Shown: piece by piece, positions 16,873-28,140 of the stretch
Layout of the letters: every line of letters begins with the position of its first letter
Numbering within the stretch: the stretch's first letter is position 1
Assembly: GCF_000758585.1 (NCBI RefSeq)
Contig: NZ_CP009281.1
Location: 5,146,001-5,210,000, forward strand
From: Paenibacillus sp. FSL R5-0345
GTDB lineage: Bacteria > Bacillota > Bacilli > Paenibacillales > Paenibacillaceae
DNA length: 64,000 nucleotides
Direction of reading: 5' to 3'
Position numbers and translations under genes: made by a program
Notes under the pieces: generated by a model
The model's database searches: none
Seen by the model: only the letters and a program-made list of their open reading frames with translations
Told to the model about the DNA's origin: nothing

Positions 16873-19800
16873 TTGAAACGTACCTTTAAACACTCTATTC
16901 AAAGATTTGGTATTGGGGCGGCGAGCTTCGGACTGGCTGTTTCTGTCCTTTTTCCATCCGCTGCATTTGCGAACTCATCCCTTGAATCATCAACTAACCT
17001 AGTTAATAATGTACAGTCTCAAAGTGTGACCCCTCATAACTACGCGGGTGTGCTCAAAGGTTCAGCACCAGTATCCGTAATTGTGGAATTAACTAATAAA
17101 CCAATCAGTGTGTATGAAAATGAGGCGAAAACTTCTTCTTTACGATCCTCAGTCTCCTTACAACGCAGTAAAATTATCTCCGAACATAAAAGCTTTATTT
17201 CCTCAGCGCAGAAAATAGATGCCGACATCGGTTTTGAATACAGTGAGATTTTTAACGGATATTCCATTACTCTGCCAGCCAATCAAGTTAACAAGCTGTT
17301 AGAGCTTCCGGGCGTTGCAGCTGTTTATCCAAATGATGAAGTCCATGCGTTAGCAGACAGTGTTGAGGTAGCGACTTTGCCTGTTACACGTTCTTATTCG
17401 GACAGTGGCAATCTTATAGGTGCGGATAAACTACACGCATTAGGTTACACAGGAGAAGGGGTACAGGTAGCGGTTGTCGATACTGGCATCGATAAAAATC
17501 ACCCTTTATTAAAGGATAATTATAAGGGGGGGTACGATGCCTATGATCAGGATAATGATCCGTCAGAAACACCTCCTGACGCTAACTTCCCTCCAAAAAA
17601 TGGTAGCCCATATGAGACCTCGCATGGCACTCATGTAGCCGGTACAATATTGGATGTTGCACCTGAGGTGGATTTGTACGCGTATCGCGTACTTGGCCCT
17701 TACGGTTCCGGTCCAACAGCGGTTGTAATCGCGGGTATTGAGAAAGCGGTCGCTGATGGAGCCGATATCATTAACCTCTCCCTGGGCTCTGATGTCAACC
17801 AAAGCTATTCCGCAAGTTCAATCGCGATAGACAACGCCATAAAATCGGGCGTAAATGTTGTTGTTGCCGCCGGTAACGCTGGACCGGATGTAGGAACATT
17901 AGGCGAACCTGCTGGATCTCAACTTGCACTTAGTGTAGGTGCTTCTACTACCCCAGTGAATACCCCATTCTTTGATATTGGCGATGTTAAAAAAATTCCA
18001 GGGACATTAGCCACTTATTCCCCAGATTTAGTTGATAATATCGCTGGTAGTAAGATCGTTTACGCTGGTCTTGGAGCTACTTCCGATTACACAAATTTGG
18101 ATGTCAAAGATAAGGTAGTCCTTGTCGATCGAGGTGTGCTGAGTTTCGGAGATAAATCTCTAAATGCCAAAGCAGCTGGAGCCAAGCTTGTCCTAATTGC
18201 TAATAATGCTGCAGGTGAAATCAGTCCCACCCTCGGTGCGCCCGGGAATTACATTCCTACCTACGGAATTACTCAAGCAGATGGCAAAGAGATAAAAACT
18301 CAGATGAAGGCTGCTAAAGATATAATCAGTTACTATATAGCGCTTGAAGTAAATCAGTTAGCTAATTTTAGCTCTATAGGTCCTGGGATGCCGGATTATC
18401 TAATCAAACCTGATGTTGTTGCGCCAGGGGTCAATATCAACTCGACGATTCCTAGCTGGACTGGGGATTACGAACATGCTTATGGCTTAAAAAGCGGAAC
18501 CAGTATGGCAACCCCACATGTTGTAGGAGCTGTCGCTTTGCTACTGAGTGAAAACTCTAACCTTAAGCCAAATGAAATTAAAGCACTGCTGATGAACAAT
18601 GCGGATCCTATCTTTAAGCGTAATGGAGATGCTTACTCTTTATATCAACAAGGTGCCGGATTAATTAATTTGGAGAAATCAGCAAAAGCTGAATCTATCG
18701 CTAAAGTTGGGGAGAGCTTAATTAGCGGCCTTCCTGGGACTGTAGAAATCCCTTATTACACAGGTTCCTTGTCCTTTGGCCTGCTCCCAAAAGGAGCTAG
18801 CGTAACGAAATCAGTTTACGTAGAGGACTTTAAAGGGATTGGATCAACCTACACGCTGTCCACCGAATGGCTTACAGAAGCGCCTGGTGACATTAGTATT
18901 AATATTGCACCAAAAAGTATTACCTCAGGTGTAGACCATTATGCACAATTTACACTGAAGGTTTCTGACACTGCAAAAGAGGGAGCATATGAAGGCATCC
19001 TGTTCCTAACCTCTGATACAGAAACTCTTCGTCTTCCCTTTAATGCACTTGTTGGCGATAAATACAATTTAGAGCCTGTTAATCAACTTTCTTTTGAAGA
19101 TCCACAGATCTCTCCTAATGGGGATGGACGCTCAGACGATACCACCTTTACCTTCTCTGTCAATGAAGAGCTGGATGGCATAAGTTTTGTAGCCTCTTCA
19201 ATAGATGCTCCTGCGACAGTTTTAGGTGCAGTTTATTCTATCGATGAAAAGGTCTATCGTGGCGTGTACGAAATTACAAATTGGGATGGAACGTTAACAG
19301 ACCTGGAGACCTCCGCCAAGTCCACTTTACCAGATGGTCACTACTACATCACTCCTGTGCTTCCCAATGGACAACAACTTGAGACACAAAAGATCAAGTT
19401 CACAATTGATACCGAGAAGCCATTAGTTTCCGGCATCACACTTGAGGAGTACGAACGTGAGGCGCCAACCGATCCTGGTGCGGCAGAAATTAGTGGGTTC
19501 ATTGATGATGACCTAATGGCCTATTATATTTCTAATACACAACCTATTGGAAACTGGTTTACCGTGTACGCCGAAGGTAAACATTATGATGGAAACACTT
19601 ATAAATTCGGTGGAGTAATTGCAGGTAATGGTGCTTTTTCCATTGACGTTCCGGTTAACGAAGGGCTTAATGAGTACAAAATCTATGTGGTTGATAAAGT
19701 AGGCAATGGCGCAGACGACGATGACTATGCACAGCGACTTCTTTATAGCACAGGGGATGGTATTTTCAATGTAAATCCGTCTCTATCTGCAACCACTATT

Positions 19801-21420
19801 GATTTGGGACAGCCGGTAACCGTTGATCTAGGGTATTCCGTGACTGATGAGGTTTATGGCGTCTATGGGGCTTCATTCGCTGTCATCTACGATGGTTCTC
19901 TCGAAACACCAGCGATCCAGCCAAGCGTACAACTGGCAACGTATCAAGAGGAGAATTTCTATGGTGTTCCACTTACAGAATTCTCAGAAACCTATGATCT
20001 GGGAGACGGCCGCAAACTGACACAGTATAGCGTCAATCTGTCAGGTGGTGCTTATCACGGCTCCGGCTCACTAGGCAAAATAACCTTCAAACCATCTAAA
20101 GCGGGAAAATACGACTTGGAGCTGTACGATGTACAGGTCTGGAATGATGCTACAACATCAACAATCCCATCTGGGTTGAGAACAGTAAGCGTAACAGTTA
20201 ACACACCTGAAACACCGAAGCCAACACCAACACCAACAGAGTCACCAACAGCAACTCCGACAACGACACCGACACCAACACCAACACCGACACCAACACC
20301 AACACCTGAATCGAATGTACCTACAGCAACTAGTGCTCCCGCTTCTGGAATCGCATTGAAATCTGGGAAGCTAGTAGAGACTGCAGATCCAGCAGGTGGC
20401 AAGTCTTCAGCGGTGTTCAACATCTTAGACACTGTATTAGCAAATTCGATCCAGAATGCAAAAGATAAAACTTCTGTACTTGATCTTAGCGATGTAAGCT
20501 TCAATAAATATAGCCAAGTTGTTGTTACTCTTACCCCGGCCCAAGCCGAGCAGTTAAAGAAATCGGAGAATGCACTCCGCCTAAATGGTAGTGGATTCAA
20601 TGTACTCATTCCAGCGGCGACACTTCCGGATTTCATCAACAGCAACGGCTTAACCCTTACGATTAGTCTGACCGATGCGGGCAACACAGCAGTTTTAGCA
20701 GGTAGCTCAGCAGCATTAAATATCGGTTCTTCTATTCTCACCATCAGAAATGGTTGGACAACCGGAAAGCCGATCATCCTTCAGCTTAATCTAAAAGCCG
20801 CCAGTCTTCATGATGCTCGAAAGACTGCCGCTTATGTAGAATCAAAAGATCGTAAATGGTCCTACCTGCAACCTGGTTTTATCACTAAAGATGGTATTCT
20901 TCAGTTTAGCGTTACTGGTGATGGTTCTTACAGCGCAGCATCCAGAAATATAAGCTTTAAGGATATTGGCACACACTGGGCTCAAACCGATATCGAGGTC
21001 CTTGCTGCTCATGGTATCATTGCTGGCAAAGGAGCCGACGGCAGCTTTAAGCCTGCCGACACCTTAAATCAGGCAGAGCTTCTGACACTCTTCGACCGTC
21101 TACTTGGAAAAGGTGACACATGGAGTACTCGCATCAAAGAAAGTGGATCTCGTGATGTGCTAACTCGCGAGGAAGCAGCTCTTATCATCGCTAAGGCCCT
21201 TGGTGCTGATCTTACAGTAGCCAAGATACCTTTAAGCTTTAAGGATGCCGACAGCATCGCTGCGGAAGCACGTAACGCCGTAGCCTATGCTGTAAGCAAA
21301 GGTTATCTAAAAGGTGTTACTGCGGACAACTTCAACCCACAAAGTACTCTGACTCGTGCACAAGCAGCAACGATTCTAAGCCGAGTGCTTGAGGATCTGC
21401 GTTCTTCGAACAACATTTAG
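16873..21420 (+). CDS. Vpr-like S8 serine protease with S-layer homology domains
   Basis: A secreted subtilase of 1515 residues. Order: signal peptide (1-34), I9-type propeptide (about 55-165), peptidase S8 domain with catalytic Asp203 (VVDTGID), His251 (SHGTHVAG), oxyanion Asn335 (AAGNAG) and Ser544 (GTSMATPH), a PA insert (about 385-470) as in Vpr and C5a peptidases, beta-rich domains, a cohesin-like region (about 975-1105), a Pro-Thr linker (about 1114-1147), and C-terminal SLH repeats (about 1360-1510) that anchor proteins to pyruvylated wall polymer. The TTG start has GGGAGG about 10 bases upstream. It likely degrades extracellular protein while held at the cell surface. Its terminator is split by an IS. 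Confidence 0.92.
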   Translation: MKRTFKHSIQRFGIGAASFGLAVSVLFPSAAFANSSLESSTNLVNNVQSQSVTPHNYAGVLKGSAPVSVIVELTNKPISVYENEAKTSSLRSSVSLQRSKIISEHKSFISSAQKIDADIGFEYSEIFNGYSITLPANQVNKLLELPGVAAVYPNDEVHALADSVEVATLPVTRSYSDSGNLIGADKLHALGYTGEGVQVAVVDTGIDKNHPLLKDNYKGGYDAYDQDNDPSETPPDANFPPKNGSPYETSHGTHVAGTILDVAPEVDLYAYRVLGPYGSGPTAVVIAGIEKAVADGADIINLSLGSDVNQSYSASSIAIDNAIKSGVNVVVAAGNAGPDVGTLGEPAGSQLALSVGASTTPVNTPFFDIGDVKKIPGTLATYSPDLVDNIAGSKIVYAGLGATSDYTNLDVKDKVVLVDRGVLSFGDKSLNAKAAGAKLVLIANNAAGEISPTLGAPGNYIPTYGITQADGKEIKTQMKAAKDIISYYIALEVNQLANFSSIGPGMPDYLIKPDVVAPGVNINSTIPSWTGDYEHAYGLKSGTSMATPHVVGAVALLLSENSNLKPNEIKALLMNNADPIFKRNGDAYSLYQQGAGLINLEKSAKAESIAKVGESLISGLPGTVEIPYYTGSLSFGLLPKGASVTKSVYVEDFKGIGSTYTLSTEWLTEAPGDISINIAPKSITSGVDHYAQFTLKVSDTAKEGAYEGILFLTSDTETLRLPFNALVGDKYNLEPVNQLSFEDPQISPNGDGRSDDTTFTFSVNEELDGISFVASSIDAPATVLGAVYSIDEKVYRGVYEITNWDGTLTDLETSAKSTLPDGHYYITPVLPNGQQLETQKIKFTIDTEKPLVSGITLEEYEREAPTDPGAAEISGFIDDDLMAYYISNTQPIGNWFTVYAEGKHYDGNTYKFGGVIAGNGAFSIDVPVNEGLNEYKIYVVDKVGNGADDDDYAQRLLYSTGDGIFNVNPSLSATTIDLGQPVTVDLGYSVTDEVYGVYGASFAVIYDGSLETPAIQPSVQLATYQEENFYGVPLTEFSETYDLGDGRKLTQYSVNLSGGAYHGSGSLGKITFKPSKAGKYDLELYDVQVWNDATTSTIPSGLRTVSVTVNTPETPKPTPTPTESPTATPTTTPTPTPTPTPTPTPESNVPTATSAPASGIALKSGKLVETADPAGGKSSAVFNILDTVLANSIQNAKDKTSVLDLSDVSFNKYSQVVVTLTPAQAEQLKKSENALRLNGSGFNVLIPAATLPDFINSNGLTLTISLTDAGNTAVLAGSSAALNIGSSILTIRNGWTTGKPIILQLNLKAASLHDARKTAAYVESKDRKWSYLQPGFITKDGILQFSVTGDGSYSAASRNISFKDIGTHWAQTDIEVLAAHGIIAGKGADGSFKPADTLNQAELLTLFDRLLGKGDTWSTRIKESGSRDVLTREEAALIIAKALGADLTVAKIPLSFKDADSIAAEARNAVAYAVSKGYLKGVTADNFNPQSTLTRAQAATILSRVLEDLRSSNNI

Positions 21421-21528
21421 TTGCACTTTAAAAGAAAGCCCCAGCAGCCAATGTGAAGTGCACCCCTTAGAATAGACATTGGAAAAAACCCCTGGTTTAT
21501 CCGATGAAATTCTAGGGGGTGCATTTTT

Positions 21529-21927
21529 ATGGCGATTAAAGGACAGAAGTTTAAAAATTACTCAGATGAGATTAAAAAAGAGGCCATTCGTTTACATGTG
21601 GAGGAAAGATGGACTTATCGGAAAATTACGGAGCATTTTGAGATACAAGATCAAGGACGGGTAAAGAGATGGATGAAGAAATACCGAGAGCTAGGGGAAT
21701 TTGGGCTACTAGATCAACGGGGGCGTCGTATTGAATATATCGATCAAGATAGGTATGTTCAAAAGCTCAAACGGGAAAATGAAATGCTAAAAAAGTGTTT
21801 GGAAATCTGGATGCAGGAGGTGAAACGCACAAATATAGAGTCATTGAGAACGCTGCAAAAGAGTATGCCGTTAGCAACCTGTGTAAACTCTTTAGGGTCT
21901 CTAGAAGTGGATACTACGCTTTCCTGA
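21529..21927 (+). CDS. IS3-family OrfA (helix-turn-helix subunit)
   Basis: 132 residues with an N-terminal helix-turn-helix (YSDEIKKEAIRLHVEERWTYRKITEHFEI) and a leucine-zipper-like stretch (VQKLKRENEMLKKCLEI). A canonical -1 slippery heptamer A AAA AAG lies at 21789-21795 in phase with CTA AAA AAG. Most ribosomes finish OrfA; some slip into the orfB frame to make the fused transposase. The part after the slip site reads in a frame with no expected homology. Confidence 0.88.
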   Translation: MAIKGQKFKNYSDEIKKEAIRLHVEERWTYRKITEHFEIQDQGRVKRWMKKYRELGEFGLLDQRGRRIEYIDQDRYVQKLKRENEMLKKCLEIWMQEVKRTNIESLRTLQKSMPLATCVNSLGSLEVDTTLS

Positions 21928-22679
21928 AGCGCAAAGGAACAGATCGGGATCAGGAAGCAAAGGCGCTCATTCAGAAGGTCTATGAAAGGTATGAAGGAGT
22001 CTACGGTTATCGCCAAATTCAATTGTTCTTGCTACAAGACCACGGGGTTTGGATGAATCATAAGAAGGTACTCAGAATTATGCAGGATTTAGGCATTCGT
22101 TCGAGGATCCGCCGAAAACATCGTTGTAATTATGCTACTTCTGAAGGAGACCGTGTGGCGAAAAATATTTTGAAACGGGATTTCAAAGCGGATGCTCCCA
22201 ACCAAAAATGGGTGACAGACATTACGCAATATCGTGTAGGCGAAAAGTGGCTCTATCTTTCTGCGATTAAAGATTTATTCAATAACGAAATTATCGCTTA
22301 TCAAATGAGCGCTAGGAACGACAACGAACTGGTTCTCCGGACCTTTGAGCAGGCGTGGAGTCAGCAAAAAGACGTGACTGGACTGATCGTTCACAGCGAT
22401 CAGGGATTCCAATACACGTCTCATGCATACCACGACATGCTGCCAAAGGTTGGGGCCCGAATCAGCATGTCTCGCCGAGGCAATTGTTATGACAACGCCT
22501 CTATGGAGAGCTTCTTCTCGCATCTCAAAACGGAAGGACTCTATCCTTATGATATCCGAAATATGGATGAGGCACAAAGGAAAATTGAAGATTACATTCG
22601 ATTTTATAACCAACATCGGCCACAACGAAGGTTAAATAAGCTGCCTCCGGTAGAGTACCGGAAACAGCTTATTGCCTAG
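21795..22679 (+). CDS. IS3-family OrfB (DDE integrase domain)
   Basis: 294 residues in the -1 frame. An HTH_21-like region (YERYEGVYGYRQIQLFL) is followed by an rve DDE catalytic core: first Asp in KWVTDITQY, second in HSDQGFQYTS, Glu in NASMESFFSHLKTE. It is probably made mainly as an OrfAB fusion through the A AAA AAG slip site; GTG at 21795 is only a formal start. The catalytic triad is complete and there is no internal stop. Confidence 0.9.
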   Translation: MFGNLDAGGETHKYRVIENAAKEYAVSNLCKLFRVSRSGYYAFLKRKGTDRDQEAKALIQKVYERYEGVYGYRQIQLFLLQDHGVWMNHKKVLRIMQDLGIRSRIRRKHRCNYATSEGDRVAKNILKRDFKADAPNQKWVTDITQYRVGEKWLYLSAIKDLFNNEIIAYQMSARNDNELVLRTFEQAWSQQKDVTGLIVHSDQGFQYTSHAYHDMLPKVGARISMSRRGNCYDNASMESFFSHLKTEGLYPYDIRNMDEAQRKIEDYIRFYNQHRPQRRLNKLPPVEYRKQLIA

Positions 22680-22845
22680 GGTCTTTTTTCAGTGTCTATA
22701 AAATGGGGGCTTGACCAAATGGCTGCTGGGGCTTTTTCGTCTTTAGGTCACATTTGTGTTTCCGAGGCAGCCAGCAAATGACCCTAAACGCAGCCGTGAT
22801 CTCACGTTTACGGGTTACGTTCTGCATTAGCAAGCAGCCATAACC

Positions 22846-22895
22846 AAAAAAGCAGAGCAGCGATCCCCAAATAACGGGAGGATCGCTGCTCTGCT
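22846..22895 (-). terminator. terminator after dnaJ
   Basis: A 16-bp perfect stem (AGCAGAGCAGCGATCC and its complement) with a 13-nt loop is followed on the minus strand by a run of T. The 22.74-22.84 kb stretch between it and the IS shows nothing else I can name. Confidence 0.88.
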
Positions 22896-22928
22896 ATATT
22901 ATTTATTCAATTAATGAAGTTAGAAATA

Positions 22929-24050
22929 TCAGTCCCCGCGGAACGCACGCTTCACACGATCAAAGAAAGATTGCTCATGCTCATGTGTGTTTTCTCCATT
23001 AAGAGAGGCGAACTGTCGCAACAAATCTTTTTGCTCATCATTCAGCTTGCTAGGTGTCACAACAATGACTCTAACATGCTGGTCACCTTGGCCAGATCCA
23101 CGTAGACGTGGAACACCCTTGCCTTTAAGGCGGAAGAAAGTACCCGTCTGAGTTCCCGCAGGAATCTTCAGCTTCACTTTTTCCGTTAAGGTAGGGATCT
23201 CAATCTCATCGCCAAGTGCTGCCTGTGCAAACGTAAGTGGAACCTCGCACATAATATCGTCGTTCTCACGTACGAAGAAATCATGGGATTTGACACGGAT
23301 GACAATATACAAGTCTCCAGCAGGACCACCGCGTAAGCCGCCCTCGCCTTCGCCAGTCATGCGAAGCTGTGCACCGTCATCAACTCCGGCAGGGATGCGC
23401 ACATGAATCTTACGTTGCTTCTTAACTTTACCCTGTCCGCTACAAGTCGTACATTTTTCCTTAATAATCTTACCTGTACCACTGCAATGCGAACATGGAC
23501 GACGATTACGCATCTGTCCAAGTGGCGTATTCTGTACGAATTCCTGTTGCCCACTACCATGACAAGTGGAACAAGTCTCTGGTTTAGTACCCGGTTTAGC
23601 CCCGGAGCCGTAGCAGGTATCGCAAGTTTCCGTACGTGGAATAGTAATATCGGTTTCCTTACCGAATACCGCTTCCTTGAATTCAATGGTCATCGTATAC
23701 TGCAAATCCCCACCGCGCTGTGGTGCGTTAGGATCACGGCGTCCTCCGCCACCAAAGAACATATCAAAGATATCGCCTAGTCCTCCGAAGTCGCCACCGC
23801 CGCCTCCGAAGCCGCCCATACCTTGGTTAGGATCAATATGGCCATATTGGTCATATCTAGCTCGTTGTTGACCGTCGCTAAGAACATCGTAAGCTTCTTT
23901 TACTTCTTTAAACTTAGCTTCAGCATCATCTGCTTTATTCACGTCAGGGTGATATTGGCGCGCCAATTTCCGGTACGCTTTCTTCACCTCATCGTCTGAA
24001 GCATCTCTACTGAGGCCAAGCACTTCATAATAATCGCGTTTATCTGCCAC
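22929..24050 (-). CDS. dnaJ: molecular chaperone DnaJ
   Basis: An Hsp40 co-chaperone that stimulates the DnaK ATPase and delivers substrates. It has a J domain with HPD (YHPDVN), a Gly/Phe-rich linker, four zinc-binding CxxCxGxG repeats ([32 protein letters not shown]) and C-terminal substrate-binding domains. The start is set at GTG 24050, six to seven bases after CGGAGGTG, giving 373 residues; the longer frame would start inside the Shine-Dalgarno. It is last of hrcA-grpE-dnaK-dnaJ. The usual next gene prmA is displaced. Confidence 0.96.
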   Translation of the reverse strand: MADKRDYYEVLGLSRDASDDEVKKAYRKLARQYHPDVNKADDAEAKFKEVKEAYDVLSDGQQRARYDQYGHIDPNQGMGGFGGGGGDFGGLGDIFDMFFGGGGRRDPNAPQRGGDLQYTMTIEFKEAVFGKETDITIPRTETCDTCYGSGAKPGTKPETCSTCHGSGQQEFVQNTPLGQMRNRRPCSHCSGTGKIIKEKCTTCSGQGKVKKQRKIHVRIPAGVDDGAQLRMTGEGEGGLRGGPAGDLYIVIRVKSHDFFVRENDDIMCEVPLTFAQAALGDEIEIPTLTEKVKLKIPAGTQTGTFFRLKGKGVPRLRGSGQGDQHVRVIVVTPSKLNDEQKDLLRQFASLNGENTHEHEQSFFDRVKRAFRGD

Positions 24051-24210
24051 TGCTTTCACCTCCGTACGTTACATACTCAAATTCCTAATTACCTGTCAAA
24101 GAAACCATTATACGATAAAACCCTAGGATCTGACCATCCAGTTCCAGCAGATGTTTATTCTTACAATATCAGAAGGCGCATTCGCGAAGAGTGTGCAAAC
24201 TGATATTACA

Positions 24211-24253
24211 AAAGGAAAGTCAAAACACGGGATGACCCGGTTTTGACCTTCCC
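24211..24253 (-). terminator. hairpin between dnaK and dnaJ, possible attenuator
   Basis: A long stem (GGAAGGTCAAAACCGGG against its near complement, one bulge) with a 4-nt loop is followed by CCTTTTGT on the minus strand. The short T-run suggests partial termination or mRNA processing, giving less dnaJ than dnaK mRNA. Confidence 0.5.
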
Positions 24254-24307
24254 TTCTTAACTATATAAGAATTTATCAGTTACGTCCTATACACTTATCG
24301 TTTAAGG

Positions 24308-26315
<2,008 letters not shown>

Positions 26316-26373
26316 AAAAAAAATCTGATTGGTACCACTGGTGGACAGAAACTGCCCGTCCTATATTGACAGA

Positions 26374-26955
26374 CTACATGCTGACTTTGACCATAGCAGG
26401 ACGAAGAACTTTATCTTTCAGGAGATATCCTTTTTGGACTTCTTCTGTTACGATACCCTCTTCGTACTCCTCGCTCTCCACCTGCATGATAGCCTGATGG
26501 TATTCAGGATTAAAAGGCTGTCCTACTGTTTCCATAGCCGTAAGCCCCTCGGACTTCAATACCCCATCCAGCTGACGGAAAATCATATTAACACCCTTCA
26601 CAAAAGCTTCGGACTCAGGGCCACTAGGAGTAGTGACTAAAGCACGCTCGAAATTGTCCAGTACTGATAGCAGTTCAGTCACGAGCTTGGAGGTGGCATA
26701 TTGAGCCAACTCTTCTTTCTCCTTCTGAGTACGACGACGGAAGTTATCGAAATCAGCCTGCGCACGCAGCGCACGTCCTTGATATTCATCAGCGAGATCC
26801 TGCAGACGTTTTACCTCCGTACCTGTGTCTGAAGCACCTTCACTAACTTCCTCTGCCGTAAATGAGTCGGCTTTCGAAGCTGCATCAGCCTCAGGTTCCT
26901 CATTTATCAAATCATCTTTGAATTCATTAGCATCTTGAACTTGTTCCTTTTTCAA
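26374..26955 (-). CDS. grpE: nucleotide exchange factor GrpE
   Basis: 193 residues: an acidic disordered N-terminus, a long coiled-coil (EVKRLQDLADEYQGRALRAQADFDNFRRRTQKEKEE), and the beta domain with the GrpE signature (GVNMIFRQLDGVLKSEGL, FNPEYHQAIMQVESEEYEEGIV, GYLLKDKVLRPAMVKVS). It releases ADP from DnaK. The start is TTG 26955, with AAGGAGGTGA at good spacing. It is the second gene of the hrcA operon. Confidence 0.95.
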   Translation of the reverse strand: MKKEQVQDANEFKDDLINEEPEADAASKADSFTAEEVSEGASDTGTEVKRLQDLADEYQGRALRAQADFDNFRRRTQKEKEELAQYATSKLVTELLSVLDNFERALVTTPSGPESEAFVKGVNMIFRQLDGVLKSEGLTAMETVGQPFNPEYHQAIMQVESEEYEEGIVTEEVQKGYLLKDKVLRPAMVKVSM

Positions 26956-27004
26956 GTTGTCTTCACCTCCTTAAAATCATTCACGTAATCAATGTTGACT
27001 CTGT

Positions 27005-28036
27005 TCACTTATACCAGTGTGCCAGCATCGCTGTCAAATCTCGGGATAAAATGCCCAAGATCCCCATCACTCTTGCATATTCCATTCGTGTCGGTCCAAG
27101 GATGCCAATGCTTCCCAAGGCCTGCCCATCCAGTGAATAAGTGGCGGTGATCAGACTGCAGTTTGCGAACGCTTCATGATTGTTCTCCGTCCCTATTCGG
27201 ACCTGAATACCTGTGCCGCCTGTTGTAGGGGCTAGCATTTTGAGCAATGTAGGCGTCTCTTCCAGCAGATCAAGAATGCTCTTCACCTTGTCAACATCCT
27301 TGAACTCAGGCTGTGTAAGCATATTCGTGGCTCCACTGAGATAGATACGCTGCTCTTGATCACTTTCCAGCGCAATGTCCAGCACTTGCATTAATTCTTC
27401 ATAATGTGAGATGTGACGCTGCATTTCCTCGCCAAGCTCGGAATACAGCCGAGTCTTCAGCTTATAGAGTGGTACATTGACCAGCTTACTATTCAGTAGG
27501 TTAACCACTTTCTCCATCTCGGAAACGGAAATCTCCGGTGGAATGTTCACCGTACGGTTCTCAACTTGCCCCGTACTTGTAACGATAATCGCTACAGCGG
27601 TTGTATCATCTAGCGGTAACAACTGAAAATGACGCAATGATGTATGAAAAACCTCCGGTCCCAGAAGGATGGAAGTGTAATTCGTCATATTGGAAAGAAT
27701 CATCGCCGCATGTTGGATGACCTGCTCCATCGCATTCAGCTTCTCGGCAAAAAAAGCGCGGATCGTGCCCATCTCTGCCGTTTCGGCGGAATTCCACGGT
27801 ACCAGATGATCCACATAGTATCGGTATCCTTTATGGGAAGGTATTCTCCCTGCCGATGTATGAGGCTGCTCGAGATAACCCAAATCCTCTAGGTCAGCCA
27901 TTTCATTTCGAATGGTCGCAGGGCTGTACCCTACATCCCCCCGTTTAGAAATGCTGCGAGACCCTACTGGTTCTGCCGATGAAATATAATCATCTACAAT
28001 TGCATTTAGTATCATTCTCTGGCGATCAGTTAACAT
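27005..28036 (-). CDS. hrcA: heat-inducible transcription repressor HrcA
   Basis: 343 residues from ATG 28036, chosen because AGGAGGGG precedes it; the longest frame adds 22 residues that would overlap the operator. The N-terminal winged helix (LTDRQRMILNAIVDDYISSAEPVGSRSI) and GYSPATIRNEMADLEDLGYLEQPHTSAGRIPS are typical. HrcA binds CIRCE and its activity is tuned by GroEL. A perfect CIRCE lies 36 bp upstream, so it represses its own operon. Confidence 0.96.
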   Translation of the reverse strand: MLTDRQRMILNAIVDDYISSAEPVGSRSISKRGDVGYSPATIRNEMADLEDLGYLEQPHTSAGRIPSHKGYRYYVDHLVPWNSAETAEMGTIRAFFAEKLNAMEQVIQHAAMILSNMTNYTSILLGPEVFHTSLRHFQLLPLDDTTAVAIIVTSTGQVENRTVNIPPEISVSEMEKVVNLLNSKLVNVPLYKLKTRLYSELGEEMQRHISHYEELMQVLDIALESDQEQRIYLSGATNMLTQPEFKDVDKVKSILDLLEETPTLLKMLAPTTGGTGIQVRIGTENNHEAFANCSLITATYSLDGQALGSIGILGPTRMEYARVMGILGILSRDLTAMLAHWYK

Positions 28037-28071
28037 GTTATCCCCTCCTATCGGCTGTTGGCTCCGATTCG

Positions 28072-28098
28072 TTAGCACTCGACTCAGATGAGTGCTAA
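28072..28098 (-). promoter_or_regulatory. CIRCE operator (HrcA-binding inverted repeat)
   Basis: A perfect TTAGCACTC-N9-GAGTGCTAA, the consensus CIRCE. It lies between the hrcA promoter and start codon, so it is in the 5' untranslated region. It predicts HrcA control of hrcA-grpE-dnaK-dnaJ. Confidence 0.97.
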
Positions 28099-28109
28099 CC
28101 ACTAATACA

Positions 28110-28139
28110 AAAATACCAAACTGACATTGACATTGTCAA
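28110..28139 (-). promoter_or_regulatory. sigma-A promoter of the hrcA operon
   Basis: Minus strand TTGACA (28139-28134), an 18-bp spacer and TATTTT (28115-28110). CIRCE begins about 12 bp downstream of the -10. The promoter abuts the acetyltransferase stop codon. Confidence 0.65.
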
Positions 28140-28140
28140 G

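Larger units (their letters stand above)
21454..22717 (+). mobile_element. IS3-family insertion sequence, 1264 bp
   Basis: The ends are imperfect inverted repeats of about 30 bp: both begin TG, share CCCC at positions 10-13, ATAGACA at positions 19-25 (TATAGACA on the right) and an A-run. A 4-bp direct repeat AATG flanks the element (21450-21453 and 22718-22721). It carries overlapping orfA and orfB with a frameshift signal, so it looks intact and possibly active. Its transposase reads in the same direction as the S8 protease whose terminator it splits. Confidence 0.9.
21435..22738 (+). terminator. rho-independent terminator of the S8 protease, interrupted by an IS in its loop
   Basis: The left arm AAAGCCCCAGCAGCCA (21435-21450) and right arm TGGCTGCTGGGGCTTT (22720-22735, then TT) are perfectly complementary. 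They are separated only by the IS and its 4-bp target duplication. Removing the IS and one AATG copy leaves a 15-bp stem with an AAT loop and a T-run. Confidence 0.85.

Noticed and set aside
20055-20777. 240-residue minus-strand ORF with Val-Gly repeats
   Set aside because: It is the antisense shadow of the Pro-Thr linker of the S8 protease.
27005-28102. longer HrcA reading frame starting at 28102
   Set aside because: The extra 22 codons would overlap CIRCE and lie at or before the transcription start; ATG 28036 has a strong AGGAGG.
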